Made by a program: the position numbers and the translations under genes
Assembly (NCBI RefSeq): GCF_022343555.1
Contig: NZ_JAKQZH010000001.1
Span: 1,470,108-1,534,107, forward strand
Length of the DNA: 64,000 bases
Reading direction: 5' to 3'
From: Marinobacter sp. C7
Lineage (GTDB): Bacteria > Pseudomonadota > Gammaproteobacteria > Pseudomonadales > Oleiphilaceae
The notes under the pieces: model-generated
Database searches by the model: none
Told to the model about the DNA's origin: nothing
What the model saw: only the letters and a program-made list of their open reading frames with translations
Shown: piece after piece, positions 1 to 9,502 of the stretch
Numbering within the stretch: the stretch's first letter is position 1
Layout: the number at the start of each line of letters is the position of its first letter

Positions 1-27
1 ATAACGGGATCTCCCGGGATCCTGTGG

Positions 28-55
28 AAAAAGAGCCTTCGGGCTCTTTTTTTTT
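28..55 (+). terminator. Intrinsic terminator of the gene upstream of the window
   Basis: A perfect stem AAAAAGAGCC / GGCTCTTTTT closes a TTCG tetraloop and runs into a tract of about nine T. It sits before nadA and most likely ends transcription of a gene lying left of the window. The A-rich left arm means it could also work on the minus strand. Confidence 0.85.
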
Positions 56-190
56 GCCTGTAAGATCCCATTAATAGTCCCGTAATGGATAAAGTCTGTT
101 TTCGGGTATGTGACACAGGCGTTGCAGGCCCATGAAAACAAGGACCGAGGTGATATACTTCGGTGGTTAACGCAACACAGAGATGCAGGA

Positions 191-1252
191 ATGACACGAG
201 CAGAAGACCGTATCCTTGTTCAGGAGCACCTGGCACACGAAGCGGAGCCCAAGCCTTTGAGTGACAGTGAGAAAGCGGAACTCGAGGCCCGAATCAAGGA
301 GGAGCTCAAGGCCAGGGATGCCGTGCTCGTTGCTCATTACTACACGGATCCGGATATCCAGCGGCTGGCAGAGGAAACCGGGGGCTGTGTGGCGGACTCC
401 CTGGAAATGGCACGTTTCGGGAATCAGCATCCGGCGTCCACAGTGGTTGTGGCCGGCGTCCGCTTCATGGGTGAGACAGCCAAGATCCTCAATCCTGAGA
501 AGAGGGTCCTGATGCCGACTCTGGAAGCGACCTGCTCGCTCGATGTTGGTTGCCCTGCCGACGAGTTCGCCGAGTTCTGTGATGAGCATCCTGACCGTAC
601 CGTAGTGGTGTATGCCAACACATCGGCCGCCGTAAAGGCGCGGGCGGATTGGGTTGTGACCTCAAGCTGTGCCCAGGCCATCGTGGAAGATCTGGACGCG
701 CGGGGCGAAAAGATCCTGTGGGCTCCGGACAAGCATCTGGGTCATTACGTCCAGAAGACTACCGGCGCTGATATGCTGCTGTGGGACGGTTCGTGCATTG
801 TTCACGAGGAGTTTAAATTCCGCGGCCTTGAGGACCTGAAGGCGTTGTATCCGGATGCGGCAGTCCTTGTCCACCCGGAGTCGCCGGATGCCGTGGTGGA
901 GATGGCCGATGTCGTTGGTTCCACCTCCCAGTTGATTCACGCAGTGCAGACAATGTCCAACCCGGAGTTTATTGTCGCCACGGACAACGGCATCTTTTAC
1001 AAGATGCAGCAGTTGGCCCCCAACAAGACTCTTATTGAGGCGCCTACGGCTGGCAACGGTGCTACCTGCCGAAGCTGTGCACACTGCCCGTGGATGGCGA
1101 TGAACGGCCTTGAGAACCTGCTGCATGTGCTGCAGACCGGCAGCCAGGAGGTATTCGTGGATCCGGCATTGCGGGAGAGGGCGCTCAAGCCGCTGGAGCG
1201 GATGCTCGATTTCACCGCCAACATGAACCTCAAGGCTGCTGGCAACGCCTGA
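191..1252 (+). CDS. nadA: Quinolinate synthase NadA
   Basis: Condenses iminoaspartate with dihydroxyacetone phosphate to quinolinate in de novo NAD synthesis; a cytoplasmic [4Fe-4S] enzyme. The protein is 353 aa, close to the 347 aa of E. coli NadA. The three cluster ligands expected for the family are visible at Cys115 ([11 protein letters not shown]), Cys201 ([10 protein letters not shown]) and Cys298 in CRSCAHCPW. The frame is open further upstream to a GTG at 110, but that extension has no ribosome site, while the ATG at 191 gives the usual N-terminus ([14 protein letters not shown]), so I chose 191. The gene is convergent with the M48 protease gene 24 nt downstream. Confidence 0.95.
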   Translation: MTRAEDRILVQEHLAHEAEPKPLSDSEKAELEARIKEELKARDAVLVAHYYTDPDIQRLAEETGGCVADSLEMARFGNQHPASTVVVAGVRFMGETAKILNPEKRVLMPTLEATCSLDVGCPADEFAEFCDEHPDRTVVVYANTSAAVKARADWVVTSSCAQAIVEDLDARGEKILWAPDKHLGHYVQKTTGADMLLWDGSCIVHEEFKFRGLEDLKALYPDAAVLVHPESPDAVVEMADVVGSTSQLIHAVQTMSNPEFIVATDNGIFYKMQQLAPNKTLIEAPTAGNGATCRSCAHCPWMAMNGLENLLHVLQTGSQEVFVDPALRERALKPLERMLDFTANMNLKAAGNA

Positions 1253-1276
1253 CCAGTCCTGGATCCCCCGGTCCGG

Positions 1277-2755
1277 TCAGCTGTTACGCTGTATCTGAAG
1301 CCGCCGGGTGATCTCAGCCAGTCTTTCCGTGACGGCCTGGCGCTGGGGCGATCCGGCCGGCAGCTTTTCCTGGGCCTGGCGCAGCTGGCGCTGGGCCGAT
1401 TCCAGATCTCCCATCAGGGCATCGTACTCGGCCCTGGCACGGTGTACTCCGACGATATTGCGTGCCATGCCCTCCGCTTCGGCGAGGCGTGACCAAAGCT
1501 GCTCCTGTTCTGGCATCTTCCGGGTCAGCTCTCTCAATAACTCGGCCGCTGCGGCCCCGTTTCCGGAGGTGATTTCGGTCTGGGCAAGGGTGTAGGTGAT
1601 CGGATAATTACCGGGGTTTCGGGTCAGTGCTTCCTTGAGCAGGGTCCGGGCTTCTTCGCTCTTGTTCCGGTCATTGAGGACTTCGGCCAGGGTTACCTGG
1701 AGCGTGATCCTTCCAGGATTCTGTTCCAGCAGCTCCCGTAACTCCTGCTCGGCTTCGGCCAGCTGGTTGTTGGCCTGGTAGGCGACGGCAAGTCCGTAGC
1801 GGATCGCATGGTTTTTTCGGGCATCCGGGCGGTCGAGATAGGACTTGAACGTGTCCACCGCCACATCCGGAGACTGGGCGTAGTGCACCTGTAGGCGACT
1901 GCGCATCAGGTGATATTCCTGCCCGTCTCGTATTTCAAGGTGAGGGTACTGCTCCGCCCGGTTGCGGGTGTCGGCAACCCGGCTCTGTGTCAGTGGGTGG
2001 GTGGACAGATATTCCGGGACCTGGTTCCCCTGCAACCGGTTATTCCGCATCATGATCTCGAACATCTCCGGCATGCCCCGGGGATCCATGCCGGCACTGG
2101 CGAGAATGTCCATGCCGACACGGTCGGCTTCCTGTTCATGGGATCTGCTATAGGCCAGCATGTTCTGAACGGACAGCGCCTGGGTGCCGGCGATGGCGGC
2201 CAGCCCGATGTCTGACTGGGTGACCGCCGACAAGACAATCCCGGCAATCATGCCCGCGAGTGTCAGTGGTGCACTGGTTTCCTGCTGTTCCAGGCGCCGG
2301 GCAAAATGGCGTTGACTGAGGTGCGCGAGCTCGTGGGCGAGTACCGAGGCAAATTGCTGTTCCGTCTTTGCGTCCAGAAACAGGCCGCCATTGACGCCTA
2401 CGATGCCTCCCGGAACGGCAAACGCATTGAGTTGGGGGCTGTCGATCAGCGCCAGGGTAAGCTCGCGGTTCTGCAGCGGGGCAGAGGGTACCAGTCGATA
2501 GATAATCGCGCTCAGATAATCATACACCAGAGGGTCGGTGATACGTGGCGCAGATCGCCGGATGGAGACCATGACCTGCCGGCCAATCTCGGATTCCTGC
2601 TGGCCCGAAATCAGCCCGCCGCCAGAGCCGCCGATGCTCGGCAGGGAGGTCTCCTGGGCGGGGGCAGGGGACGTTGCCAGCAAAGCCGACAGGGTGAAGA
2701 CTGCTGCTTTCAGGATCCCTCGGCTGGAGGGTTTTCGGCCATGATCAAGTTTCAT
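1277..2755 (-). CDS. bepA: M48 family metalloprotease with TPR repeats, BepA-like
   Basis: Periplasmic zinc metalloprotease/chaperone of the BepA (YfgC) type, which in E. coli supports LptD and BAM assembly and degrades stalled outer-membrane proteins. The 492-aa product has an N-terminal signal peptide ending near APAQ, the zinc motif HELAH at about residues 141-145, a downstream EQEAD motif giving the third ligand, and TPR-like helical repeats over the C-terminal half (about 300-490). A TTG at 2764 could add three residues; the ATG at 2755 is preferred. It is transcribed divergently from tusA across about 160 nt. Confidence 0.9.
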   Translation of the reverse strand: MKLDHGRKPSSRGILKAAVFTLSALLATSPAPAQETSLPSIGGSGGGLISGQQESEIGRQVMVSIRRSAPRITDPLVYDYLSAIIYRLVPSAPLQNRELTLALIDSPQLNAFAVPGGIVGVNGGLFLDAKTEQQFASVLAHELAHLSQRHFARRLEQQETSAPLTLAGMIAGIVLSAVTQSDIGLAAIAGTQALSVQNMLAYSRSHEQEADRVGMDILASAGMDPRGMPEMFEIMMRNNRLQGNQVPEYLSTHPLTQSRVADTRNRAEQYPHLEIRDGQEYHLMRSRLQVHYAQSPDVAVDTFKSYLDRPDARKNHAIRYGLAVAYQANNQLAEAEQELRELLEQNPGRITLQVTLAEVLNDRNKSEEARTLLKEALTRNPGNYPITYTLAQTEITSGNGAAAAELLRELTRKMPEQEQLWSRLAEAEGMARNIVGVHRARAEYDALMGDLESAQRQLRQAQEKLPAGSPQRQAVTERLAEITRRLQIQRNS

Positions 2756-2914
2756 GTACTGCAAGTTGCCTCTGGTCCGGACTGCCGCTTGGACAGTGTC
2801 TTACCGCTAAAAGTTCTGAGCATGAGATTAGCAGCTATTGAGATGCAATACCCGGCATCTCGCGGCATAATGCCGCGTTGTCAATTCCACTAGTTGTGAT
2901 GGTGCGTCTTCATT

Positions 2915-3142
2915 ATGGTTGACCGTACACTGGATGCTACCGGGCTGCGCTGTCCGATGCCTCTGCTGAAAACCAAGCTCGAGCTCAATGGAATGTCCCC
3001 CGGAGAGGAACTCGAGGTTATTGCTACCGATTCCGGTTCGGCCCGGGATATTCCGGCTTTCCTCTCGTTGTCGAGCCACACCCTGGTAAGTTCCACTGAA
3101 GCCAATGGCGAATACAGGTTTGTGATAAAGTGCGGCGGTTAA
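2915..3142 (+). CDS. tusA: TusA-family sulfur carrier protein
   Basis: Small (75 aa) sulfurtransferase of the TusA/SirA family. The hallmark CPxP motif is present (RCPMPLLK, Cys13), the cysteine that carries persulfide sulfur in the family. The two-layer alpha/beta core length fits. In E. coli TusA relays sulfur from IscS to tRNA 2-thiouridine synthesis; other family members work in sulfur oxidation or molybdenum-cofactor metabolism, so the exact acceptor is not fixed by sequence. The next gene (AI-2E permease) begins 16 nt later on the same strand, so the two are probably co-transcribed, an arrangement I recognise from Pseudomonas-type genomes. Confidence 0.85.
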   Translation: MVDRTLDATGLRCPMPLLKTKLELNGMSPGEELEVIATDSGSARDIPAFLSLSSHTLVSSTEANGEYRFVIKCGG

Positions 3143-3158
3143 CCTTTCGGAGACGTTG

Positions 3159-4238
3159 ATGGTCAGGATTTTACGCGGTCTCGCGCACAAATACTTTTCA
3201 GATGAAGAAGCTGTCATCCTTGCGCTGATTCTGGTGGCGGGGACGGCATTTATCATCTGGTTCGGTGCCATGCTGGCGCCGGCCATTGCCTCGCTGATCG
3301 TGGCGTTTATCCTCCAGGGGCTGGTGACCAAGCTCAACAAGCTGGGGATACCCGAGATCGTCGCGATCATCGGGGTGTTCGTGGTGTTTCTGGGCGTGCT
3401 GGTGGGCTTTCTCTTCGGCCTCTTGCCACTGGTATGGACCCAGGTGACCAATCTGGCCGGGGAGGCCCCTCGCATCATCCGGGAGATGCAGTCCTACCTC
3501 GAGCTGCTTCCCGATCAGTACCCACAGCTGATTTCCGCGGACGCCGTGAATACCGTATACCAGCAGGTTTCCACGGAGGTAGGGCAGATGACCCAGTGGC
3601 TGGTTTCCTTCTCCCTTTCCAGTATCCCGGATCTGGTAGCTCTGCTGATCTACATGGTATTGGTCCCTATTCTTGTGTTCTTTTTCCTGAAGGACAAAGA
3701 AGTGCTGCTGGGGGCCATCGCCCGCCTGCTTCCTCCGCAGCGCCCGCTCATGCTCAAGATCTGGCATGAGGTCAATCTGCAGTGTGCCAACTACGTCCGT
3801 GGCAAGGCGGTGGAGATTCTGATCGTGGGTGGGGCGACGTACATTGCCTTCAAGCTGCTGGGCATGCCCTACGCTGCGCTGCTGTCATTACTGGTGGGTC
3901 TGAGCGTGGTGATCCCTTACATCGGTGCGGCGGTGGTGACCATTCCGGTTGCCATGATCGGGCTTTTCGCCTTCGGCTGGGGCACCCATTTTATCTGGGT
4001 GATGGTGGTGTACGGGGTTATTCAGGCGCTTGATGGCAACGTTCTGGTGCCTATTCTGTTTTCGGAGGTCAACAACCTGCACCCGGTGGCCATCATTGTT
4101 GCGGTGCTGTTTTTCGGTGGCATCTGGGGCTTGTGGGGGGTTTTCTTCGCCATTCCGCTGGCGACCCTGCTCAAGGCAGTGTTTGCCGCCTGGCCGGTGA
4201 AGGACATGACCTCTTCACCGACCGATGAGCTGGCCTGA
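3159..4238 (+). CDS. AI-2E/PerM family membrane permease
   Basis: Polytopic inner-membrane protein of 359 aa with about eight hydrophobic segments, including two long ones at the N-terminus and a cluster over residues 200-350, as in the PerM/YdgG (AI-2E exporter) family. Family members have been linked to export of autoinducer-2 or to Na+/H+ antiport; substrate cannot be read from the sequence. The ATG at 3159 has a GGAG about 7 nt upstream; an overlapping TTG at 3156 is the alternative. Convergent with bcp 8 nt downstream. Confidence 0.85.
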   Translation: MVRILRGLAHKYFSDEEAVILALILVAGTAFIIWFGAMLAPAIASLIVAFILQGLVTKLNKLGIPEIVAIIGVFVVFLGVLVGFLFGLLPLVWTQVTNLAGEAPRIIREMQSYLELLPDQYPQLISADAVNTVYQQVSTEVGQMTQWLVSFSLSSIPDLVALLIYMVLVPILVFFFLKDKEVLLGAIARLLPPQRPLMLKIWHEVNLQCANYVRGKAVEILIVGGATYIAFKLLGMPYAALLSLLVGLSVVIPYIGAAVVTIPVAMIGLFAFGWGTHFIWVMVVYGVIQALDGNVLVPILFSEVNNLHPVAIIVAVLFFGGIWGLWGVFFAIPLATLLKAVFAAWPVKDMTSSPTDELA

Positions 4239-4246
4239 GGCTTTGC

Positions 4247-4714
4247 TTAAAGGGCTTTGACCGCTTCCAGCACCTCCTCGGCATGGCCCTTGACCTTGAC
4301 GCCCCGCCATTCTTTTCGGAGCACGCCTTCCTTGTCGATCAGGAAGGTGCTGCGCTCGATCCCCAGATGCTCCTTGCCATACAGCTTCTTCAGTTTGATG
4401 ACGTCAAACAGCTTGCAGAGGCTTTCGTCCTTGTCTGAAATCAGGTGAAACGGAAACTCGTGCTTGGCACGGAAATTCTCATGAGCCTTGAGGCCGTCCC
4501 GGGACACGCCGAAGATCTCGGTATCGAGTTCCACAAACGCTTTCATCCGGTCGCGGAAGTCCTGACCTTCGGTGGTGCAGCCGGGTGTGTTGTCCTTGGG
4601 GTAAAAATAAATCACGACATTCTGGCCGCGAAGATCAGCCAGGCGGACCGTTTGATCACCGGTCGCCGGCGCTTCAAAATCGGGGACGGGCTTGTTCAAT
4701 TCGACGGATGACAT
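4247..4714 (-). CDS. bcp: Thioredoxin-dependent peroxiredoxin Bcp
   Basis: Cytoplasmic peroxiredoxin of the Bcp/PrxQ subfamily (155 aa), reducing hydrogen and alkyl hydroperoxides with thioredoxin. The peroxidatic motif NTPGCTTEG is seen with Cys46. The resolving cysteine that E. coli Bcp has five residues later (CxxxxC) is absent here; the only other cysteine is Cys100, so the enzyme is either 1-Cys or of the type resolved from a distant helix. Divergent from dapA, with a 74-nt intergenic region. Confidence 0.93.
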   Translation of the reverse strand: MSSVELNKPVPDFEAPATGDQTVRLADLRGQNVVIYFYPKDNTPGCTTEGQDFRDRMKAFVELDTEIFGVSRDGLKAHENFRAKHEFPFHLISDKDESLCKLFDVIKLKKLYGKEHLGIERSTFLIDKEGVLRKEWRGVKVKGHAEEVLEAVKAL

Positions 4715-4788
4715 GACTTCTCCTTTAATTCCCTTGTGTCAGTTCGAGCCCAACATTACCATATCGGTTTTATTCGGACGGAGCTTTT

Positions 4789-5667
4789 ATGATTACGGGT
4801 AGCCTTGTCGCACTGGTCACGCCCATGCATCCAAACGGTGATATTCACTGGGAGGAGCTGGACAAACTGGTGGACTTTCACATTGAAAACGGCACGCACG
4901 GTATCGTGGCTGTGGGCACCACCGGTGAATCCGCAACCCTGGACCCGGAAGAGCATTGCCAGACCATCGGCCGGATCATAAAACGTGTCAACGGACGAAT
5001 TCCTGTCATTGCGGGTACCGGCGGCAACAGCACCCGTGAGGCGATCGAGCTGACCACCGAAGCCCACAAGCTCGGTGCCGACGCCTGCCTGCTGGTGGTT
5101 CCATACTACAACAAGCCGACCCAGGAAGGCCTGTATCAGCATTTCAAGGCGATTGCCGAGGCGGTCCCCGGTATGAACCAGATGCTGTACAACGTTCCCG
5201 GTCGCACGGCCTGCGACATGCTGAACGAGACGGTCCTGCGCCTGGCGGATATTCCGAACATCGTCGCCATCAAGGATGCCACCGGGAATATTCCCCGTGG
5301 CGCCGAACTGATCAAGGCCCTGGACGGTCGCCTCGCGGTCTACTCGGGTGACGATGCCACCGCCGCTGAGCTGATGCTGGCAGGCGGCAAGGGCAATGTC
5401 TCGGTGACGGCCAACGTGGCGCCGAAATCCATGGCGCAGCTGTGCGAAGCGGCTATCTCCGGTAACCGGGAAGAAACCGAGCGGTTGAACGAACTGCTGA
5501 TGCCGCTGAACCGCAAGCTGTTCCTGGAGGCCAACCCGATTCCGGTGAAATGGGCATTGCACCGCATGGGGATGATCAGCGAGGGTATTCGCTTGCCGCT
5601 GACGCCGCTGAGCGAGAAGTTCCACGCGGAAGTTGAAGAAGCCCTGAAAGCCTCAGGCGTACTCTGA
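4789..5667 (+). CDS. dapA: 4-hydroxy-tetrahydrodipicolinate synthase DapA
   Basis: Condenses pyruvate with aspartate semialdehyde, the committed step of diaminopimelate and lysine synthesis. The product is 292 aa, the same length as E. coli DapA. The Schiff-base lysine is K162 in VAIKDATGN, the catalytic tyrosine Y134 in LYNVPGRT, and the GTTGES loop lies at 43-48. First gene of the classic dapA-bamC-purC run; bamC starts 36 nt after the stop. Confidence 0.97.
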   Translation: MITGSLVALVTPMHPNGDIHWEELDKLVDFHIENGTHGIVAVGTTGESATLDPEEHCQTIGRIIKRVNGRIPVIAGTGGNSTREAIELTTEAHKLGADACLLVVPYYNKPTQEGLYQHFKAIAEAVPGMNQMLYNVPGRTACDMLNETVLRLADIPNIVAIKDATGNIPRGAELIKALDGRLAVYSGDDATAAELMLAGGKGNVSVTANVAPKSMAQLCEAAISGNREETERLNELLMPLNRKLFLEANPIPVKWALHRMGMISEGIRLPLTPLSEKFHAEVEEALKASGVL

Positions 5668-5702
5668 ACTTGCTGAAATCGTCCCTGAACCGGAGTAACC
5701 CG

Positions 5703-6800
5703 ATGCAGGTTCTTTCAGGAACCCGTTTCCCCCGTATGTACAGATCAATGTTTGCCGTCTCGGGGTTGTTGCTGCTGGCAACGGCCTCCGGCTGCAGCCT
5801 GCTTGAAGACCGTTCTGAACGGTACGTCAGTGCCAAAGAAGGCACGCCGTTGGAGTTGCCGGCGAGCGCGGATGAATCCCGCTTCAGCCAGGTCATGCCG
5901 ATCCGTGAGATCAACGCCGCCGAGACCGGGAAGATGTATCCGTCCGATATTCCCCGGCCGCCGGACATGACCTCGGAGATTCTGGATGAGAACTATGTCA
6001 TCGAGGAGCTCGACGGCCGTGCCTGGCTTCTGGTAAATGACGTCCCTGGTCGGCTCTGGCCCCAGACCACCGCTTACATGAATGAGCGCGGGCTTGGCGT
6101 GGCTTATGATAGTCCGCAGTTGGGCTTGCTCCAGAGTGAGCTGGCCAACTTCAGCAGGCAGGCCAGGGAGTTGGTGGGGCTGGCCAACGAGGCGTCGGCG
6201 TCCGAGCCGATGACGGTTGTCCAGTTGCGGATGTCCCCCGGTATCCGGCGCAAGACCACCGAGATCCAGGTTCGCCGGGTGGAAATGTCTGAGCGGCCCG
6301 GCGAACTTTTGCCCTGGCAGGACATCGCAAACCCCTCGGCCGAAGCCATGGCCCTGCAGAAGAAGCTGCTCGCGGACCTTGGTGAGTTCCTGAAATCCCG
6401 GGAGGAGAGCAAATCCTTCTCCAGGGCGGCCTCGGGTATGACCAGTGAGCCGCTCGTGAACCTGGAGACGGAGAACGAACAGGCCGTCGCCATCCGCATG
6501 GATCTCGACTACGGCCGGTCCTGGGCCGAGGCCAATCGCGCTCTTGAGGAAGCCGGGATCCCGGTTGTGGACCTGAATCGCAGCAAGGGTTGGCTCTACG
6601 TCGATTTCCGCACAGAGGAAGAGAAGGAATCCGGCTGGTTCGACTGGTTCAGCGACAAGGAAAAGCCAAGGCACACCCATACCGTGGCCGTGAAAGAACG
6701 CGAGGGCGCGGTGTTTATTGAGGCCACCCGGCTAGAGAGCTACGACGGCGAGCACACGACATCCGATTTGCTCAACCAACTCTTTGAATACCTTTACTGA
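5703..6800 (+). CDS. bamC: Outer membrane assembly lipoprotein BamC (NlpB)
   Basis: Accessory lipoprotein of the beta-barrel assembly machine. The 365-aa product has a signal peptide with lipobox ATASGC, the typical N-terminal unstructured tail, and two later helix-grip-like regions (roughly 90-210 and 250-365). The position directly downstream of dapA, as in E. coli and Pseudomonas, supports the call as much as the rather divergent sequence. I placed the start at the ATG at 5703 behind GGAG (5692-5695) rather than the in-frame TTG at 5670, which lacks a ribosome site. Confidence 0.88.
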   Translation: MQVLSGTRFPRMYRSMFAVSGLLLLATASGCSLLEDRSERYVSAKEGTPLELPASADESRFSQVMPIREINAAETGKMYPSDIPRPPDMTSEILDENYVIEELDGRAWLLVNDVPGRLWPQTTAYMNERGLGVAYDSPQLGLLQSELANFSRQARELVGLANEASASEPMTVVQLRMSPGIRRKTTEIQVRRVEMSERPGELLPWQDIANPSAEAMALQKKLLADLGEFLKSREESKSFSRAASGMTSEPLVNLETENEQAVAIRMDLDYGRSWAEANRALEEAGIPVVDLNRSKGWLYVDFRTEEEKESGWFDWFSDKEKPRHTHTVAVKEREGAVFIEATRLESYDGEHTTSDLLNQLFEYLY

Positions 6801-6841
6801 TTGAATGGGGGCGCAGACGCGTGCCCCCTCCGGAGATTTCA

Positions 6842-7555
6842 ATGGAAAAGCGCGAAGAACTCTACGCAGGCAAGGCCAAGTCCGTATATCGTACCGACGA
6901 TCCGGAACGGTTTGTGATGGTTTTCCGGGATGACACCTCGGCATTTGACGGCCAGAAGAAAGAGCAGCTTAATCGCAAGGGCATGGTGAACAACAAGTTC
7001 AATGCCTTCATCATGGAAAAGCTGGAAGCCGCGGGTATCCCCACCCATTTCGAGGGACTGCTGTCCGACACCGAATCCCTGGTGAAGAAGCTGGACATGA
7101 TTCCGGTGGAGTGCGTGGTTCGCAATATCTCTGCGGGTAGCCTGTGCCGCAGACTGGGTGTGGAAGAGGGCCAGGAACTGAACCCGCCCACCTTCGAGCT
7201 GTTCCTGAAGAATGATGAGCTGCACGATCCCATGGTCAACGAATCCCTTGCCGAGAGCTTCGGCTGGGCGACCGGAGACGAGCTCGCACGCATGAAAGAG
7301 CTGACCTACAAGGTCAATGACGTGCTCAAGAAGTTGTTCGATGATGCCGGCATGCTGTTGGTGGATTACAAGCTGGAATTCGGCCGCAGCGCCGGTGATA
7401 TCGTCCTTGGTGACGAATTCAGCCCCGATGGCTGTCGCATCTGGGACAAGGAGACCCGCAAGAAGATGGACAAGGATCGTTTCCGCCAGGGACTCGGAGA
7501 TGTGATCGAGACCTACGAGGAGGTCGGTCGCCGTCTCGGCATAGAGTTCGACTGA
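6842..7555 (+). CDS. purC: SAICAR synthase PurC
   Basis: Phosphoribosylaminoimidazole-succinocarboxamide synthase, the ATP-dependent ligation of aspartate to CAIR in purine synthesis. At 237 aa it matches E. coli PurC exactly. The N-terminal strand [14 protein letters not shown] and the [16 protein letters not shown] segment are diagnostic. The ATG at 6842 follows CCGGAG by 6 nt; the frame is open upstream to a GTG at 6821 that is unlikely to be used. Third gene of the dapA-bamC-purC run. Confidence 0.97.
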   Translation: MEKREELYAGKAKSVYRTDDPERFVMVFRDDTSAFDGQKKEQLNRKGMVNNKFNAFIMEKLEAAGIPTHFEGLLSDTESLVKKLDMIPVECVVRNISAGSLCRRLGVEEGQELNPPTFELFLKNDELHDPMVNESLAESFGWATGDELARMKELTYKVNDVLKKLFDDAGMLLVDYKLEFGRSAGDIVLGDEFSPDGCRIWDKETRKKMDKDRFRQGLGDVIETYEEVGRRLGIEFD

Positions 7556-7592
7556 ATCGCAATCAATACAAAAACCATCAGAAGGGTATCTT

Positions 7593-8330
7593 ATGCGTAA
7601 ACTGATCCTTGCAGTAGGTGGCACCGTGGCGCTGGCCGCGCCTCTGGCCAGTGCAGATGTTGTCGGCGTTGGTGCCAGCGTCAGCTACTGGGATTCCGAC
7701 CTTTCCGGTAAGGTGGTCAACCAGGGCTCTGCGGTTGATATCGAGAACGATCTGAACCTCGATAGCGACAGCAATGCCAATTTCACCGCCTATCTTGAGC
7801 ATCCGGTGCCGGTGCTGCCGAACGTGCGGGTGAACTACACTTCCATTTCCCAGAACGGCAGTGGCCGGCTCGGGCTGGAGGATTTTGACCAGATTTCGGC
7901 AGGCACCGAAGTCGATTCCAGGCTTGACCTGGACCAGTTGGATGCAACCTTCTACTACGAGGTCCTGGACAACTGGGTCAACCTCGATCTGGGCCTTACC
8001 GCGCGCAGGCTGGACGGTGAGCTCGTGGTTCGCGACCGGGCAGGCCTTTTCCCTGTCAGTAAAACCACGGTGGAAGGTGTGATCCCGATGGGCTATGCCG
8101 CTGCCCGTTTCGATCTGCCGCTTACCGGTGTCTCCGTGGGTGGTGAGGGTAACCTGATCAGCTTCGATGGCGACTCCCTGCATGACTTCAATGTCTACGG
8201 CCAGTACGAACTGTCGCTGCTGCAGTTGCGTGCCGGCTACCGTCAGATGTCCATCGACTACGAAGATGACGATGACAAGATGGATGTCGAGCTGTCCGGT
8301 CCTTTTGCCAGTGTCGGTCTGACGTTCTGA
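7593..8330 (+). CDS. Outer membrane beta-barrel protein, TIGR04219-like
   Basis: 245-aa exported protein with a short signal peptide (MRKLILAVGG...ASA) followed by alternating amphipathic strands and a C-terminal phenylalanine (SVGLTF), the usual BAM recognition end of small outer-membrane barrels. It resembles the TIGR04219 family of uncharacterised gammaproteobacterial barrels, called from memory of the family. Several acidic stretches (EDDDDKMD) lie in predicted loops. Function is unknown. It has its own ribosome site (AGAAGGG) and is followed by a strong terminator. Confidence 0.8.
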   Translation: MRKLILAVGGTVALAAPLASADVVGVGASVSYWDSDLSGKVVNQGSAVDIENDLNLDSDSNANFTAYLEHPVPVLPNVRVNYTSISQNGSGRLGLEDFDQISAGTEVDSRLDLDQLDATFYYEVLDNWVNLDLGLTARRLDGELVVRDRAGLFPVSKTTVEGVIPMGYAAARFDLPLTGVSVGGEGNLISFDGDSLHDFNVYGQYELSLLQLRAGYRQMSIDYEDDDDKMDVELSGPFASVGLTF

Positions 8331-8352
8331 TCGATTATTGGTCGAATAGCTG

Positions 8353-8380
8353 AAAAAGAGCGCTGCGGCGCTCTTTTTTT
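8353..8380 (+). terminator. Intrinsic terminator after the outer-membrane barrel gene
   Basis: An 11-bp stem (AAAAAGAGCGC / GCGCTCTTTTT) with a TGCG loop and a run of seven T lies 22 nt after the stop codon. It separates the purC-omp segment from the epimerase gene. Confidence 0.9.
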
Positions 8381-8468
8381 GTGTCTGACCTGGTCTGTGG
8401 TGTTGCCGGAACGGCCGATTCGGTAAACTTGGGATCTCAGGAAACGAACGTTTTATGGAGACTGGACC

Positions 8469-9476
8469 TTGAAAATTCTCGTTACGGGAACCGCTGGATT
8501 CATTGGCTCACACCTGGCGCACCGCCTGCTGGATCGCGGTGATGAGGTGATCGGCGTTGACAACGTCAATGACTACTACGATGTAAGCCTGAAGGAAGCT
8601 CGCCTTGAGCGGCTGACCTGTAAACCCGGCTTTACCGAGATCCGCCAGGATGTTGCCGATCGCGCTGCCATGGAAGCCTTGTTCAGCGAGCATAAGCCTG
8701 AACGAGTGGTGCACCTGGCCGCGCAGGCCGGAGTGCGCTATTCCCTGGAGAATCCCCACGCTTACGTGGATGCGAATCTGGTTGGCTTCATGAACATCCT
8801 CGAGGGTTGCCGCCATAACGATGTAAAACACCTGGTCTACGCCTCCAGCAGTTCGGTCTACGGGGCCAACGAGACCATGCCATTCTCGGTGCACGATAAC
8901 GTCGACCACCCCCTGAGCCTGTATGCCGCCTCCAAGAAGGCCAACGAACTGATGGCTCATACGTACAGCCATCTGTATAACCTGCCAACCACCGGCCTGC
9001 GCTTCTTCACGGTCTATGGTCCCTGGGGACGGCCGGATATGGCACTGTTCATCTTCACCAAAAAAATCCTCGCCGGTGAGCCGATCGACGTGTTCAATCA
9101 TGGCCACCACCGTCGTGACTTTACCTACATCGATGACATCGTCGAGGGCGTGATCCGCACCCTCGACCACGTCGCTGAACCCAACAATGAGTGGAGCGGC
9201 GAGCGCCCCGATCCGGGGACCAGTAAGGCGCCGTACCGGCTCTACAATATTGGCAGCAACAATCCGGTGGAGTTGTCCCGTTTCATCGAGATCATCGAGG
9301 AGCGTATCGGCAGGAAGGCAGAGAAAAACCTGCTGCCCATGCAGCCGGGAGACGTGCCGGCCACCTATGCCAATGTCGATGACCTGATCAAAGATGTGGG
9401 CTACAAGCCATCGACTACCGTGGAAGAGGGAATCGCCAACTTCGTGGACTGGTACCGGGATTTCTACAAGGTCTGA
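8469..9476 (+). CDS. NAD-dependent epimerase, UDP-glucuronate 4-epimerase-like
   Basis: Extended short-chain dehydrogenase/reductase of 335 aa. It has the N-terminal NAD motif TGTAGFIG, the SSSSVYG segment and the catalytic Tyr/Lys pair in LYAASKKAN. Long conserved stretches such as [18 protein letters not shown] and [16 protein letters not shown] are typical of UDP-glucuronate 4-epimerases, which would give UDP-galacturonate for surface polysaccharide. The start is a TTG at 8469 with GGAG 9 nt upstream; no in-frame ATG is nearby. It stands alone between a terminator and the convergent pxp genes, away from the main exopolysaccharide locus. Confidence 0.88.
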   Translation: MKILVTGTAGFIGSHLAHRLLDRGDEVIGVDNVNDYYDVSLKEARLERLTCKPGFTEIRQDVADRAAMEALFSEHKPERVVHLAAQAGVRYSLENPHAYVDANLVGFMNILEGCRHNDVKHLVYASSSSVYGANETMPFSVHDNVDHPLSLYAASKKANELMAHTYSHLYNLPTTGLRFFTVYGPWGRPDMALFIFTKKILAGEPIDVFNHGHHRRDFTYIDDIVEGVIRTLDHVAEPNNEWSGERPDPGTSKAPYRLYNIGSNNPVELSRFIEIIEERIGRKAEKNLLPMQPGDVPATYANVDDLIKDVGYKPSTTVEEGIANFVDWYRDFYKV

Positions 9477-9502
9477 TCCCGGACCGTGAAGTTTGGGAGG
9501 CG

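Noticed and set aside
2306..2893. Long plus-strand open frame opposite the M48 protease gene
   Set aside because: Antisense shadow of a well-supported gene; its sequence has no family resemblance. The same reasoning applied to the other long antisense frames, for example opposite acnD (30041-32140).
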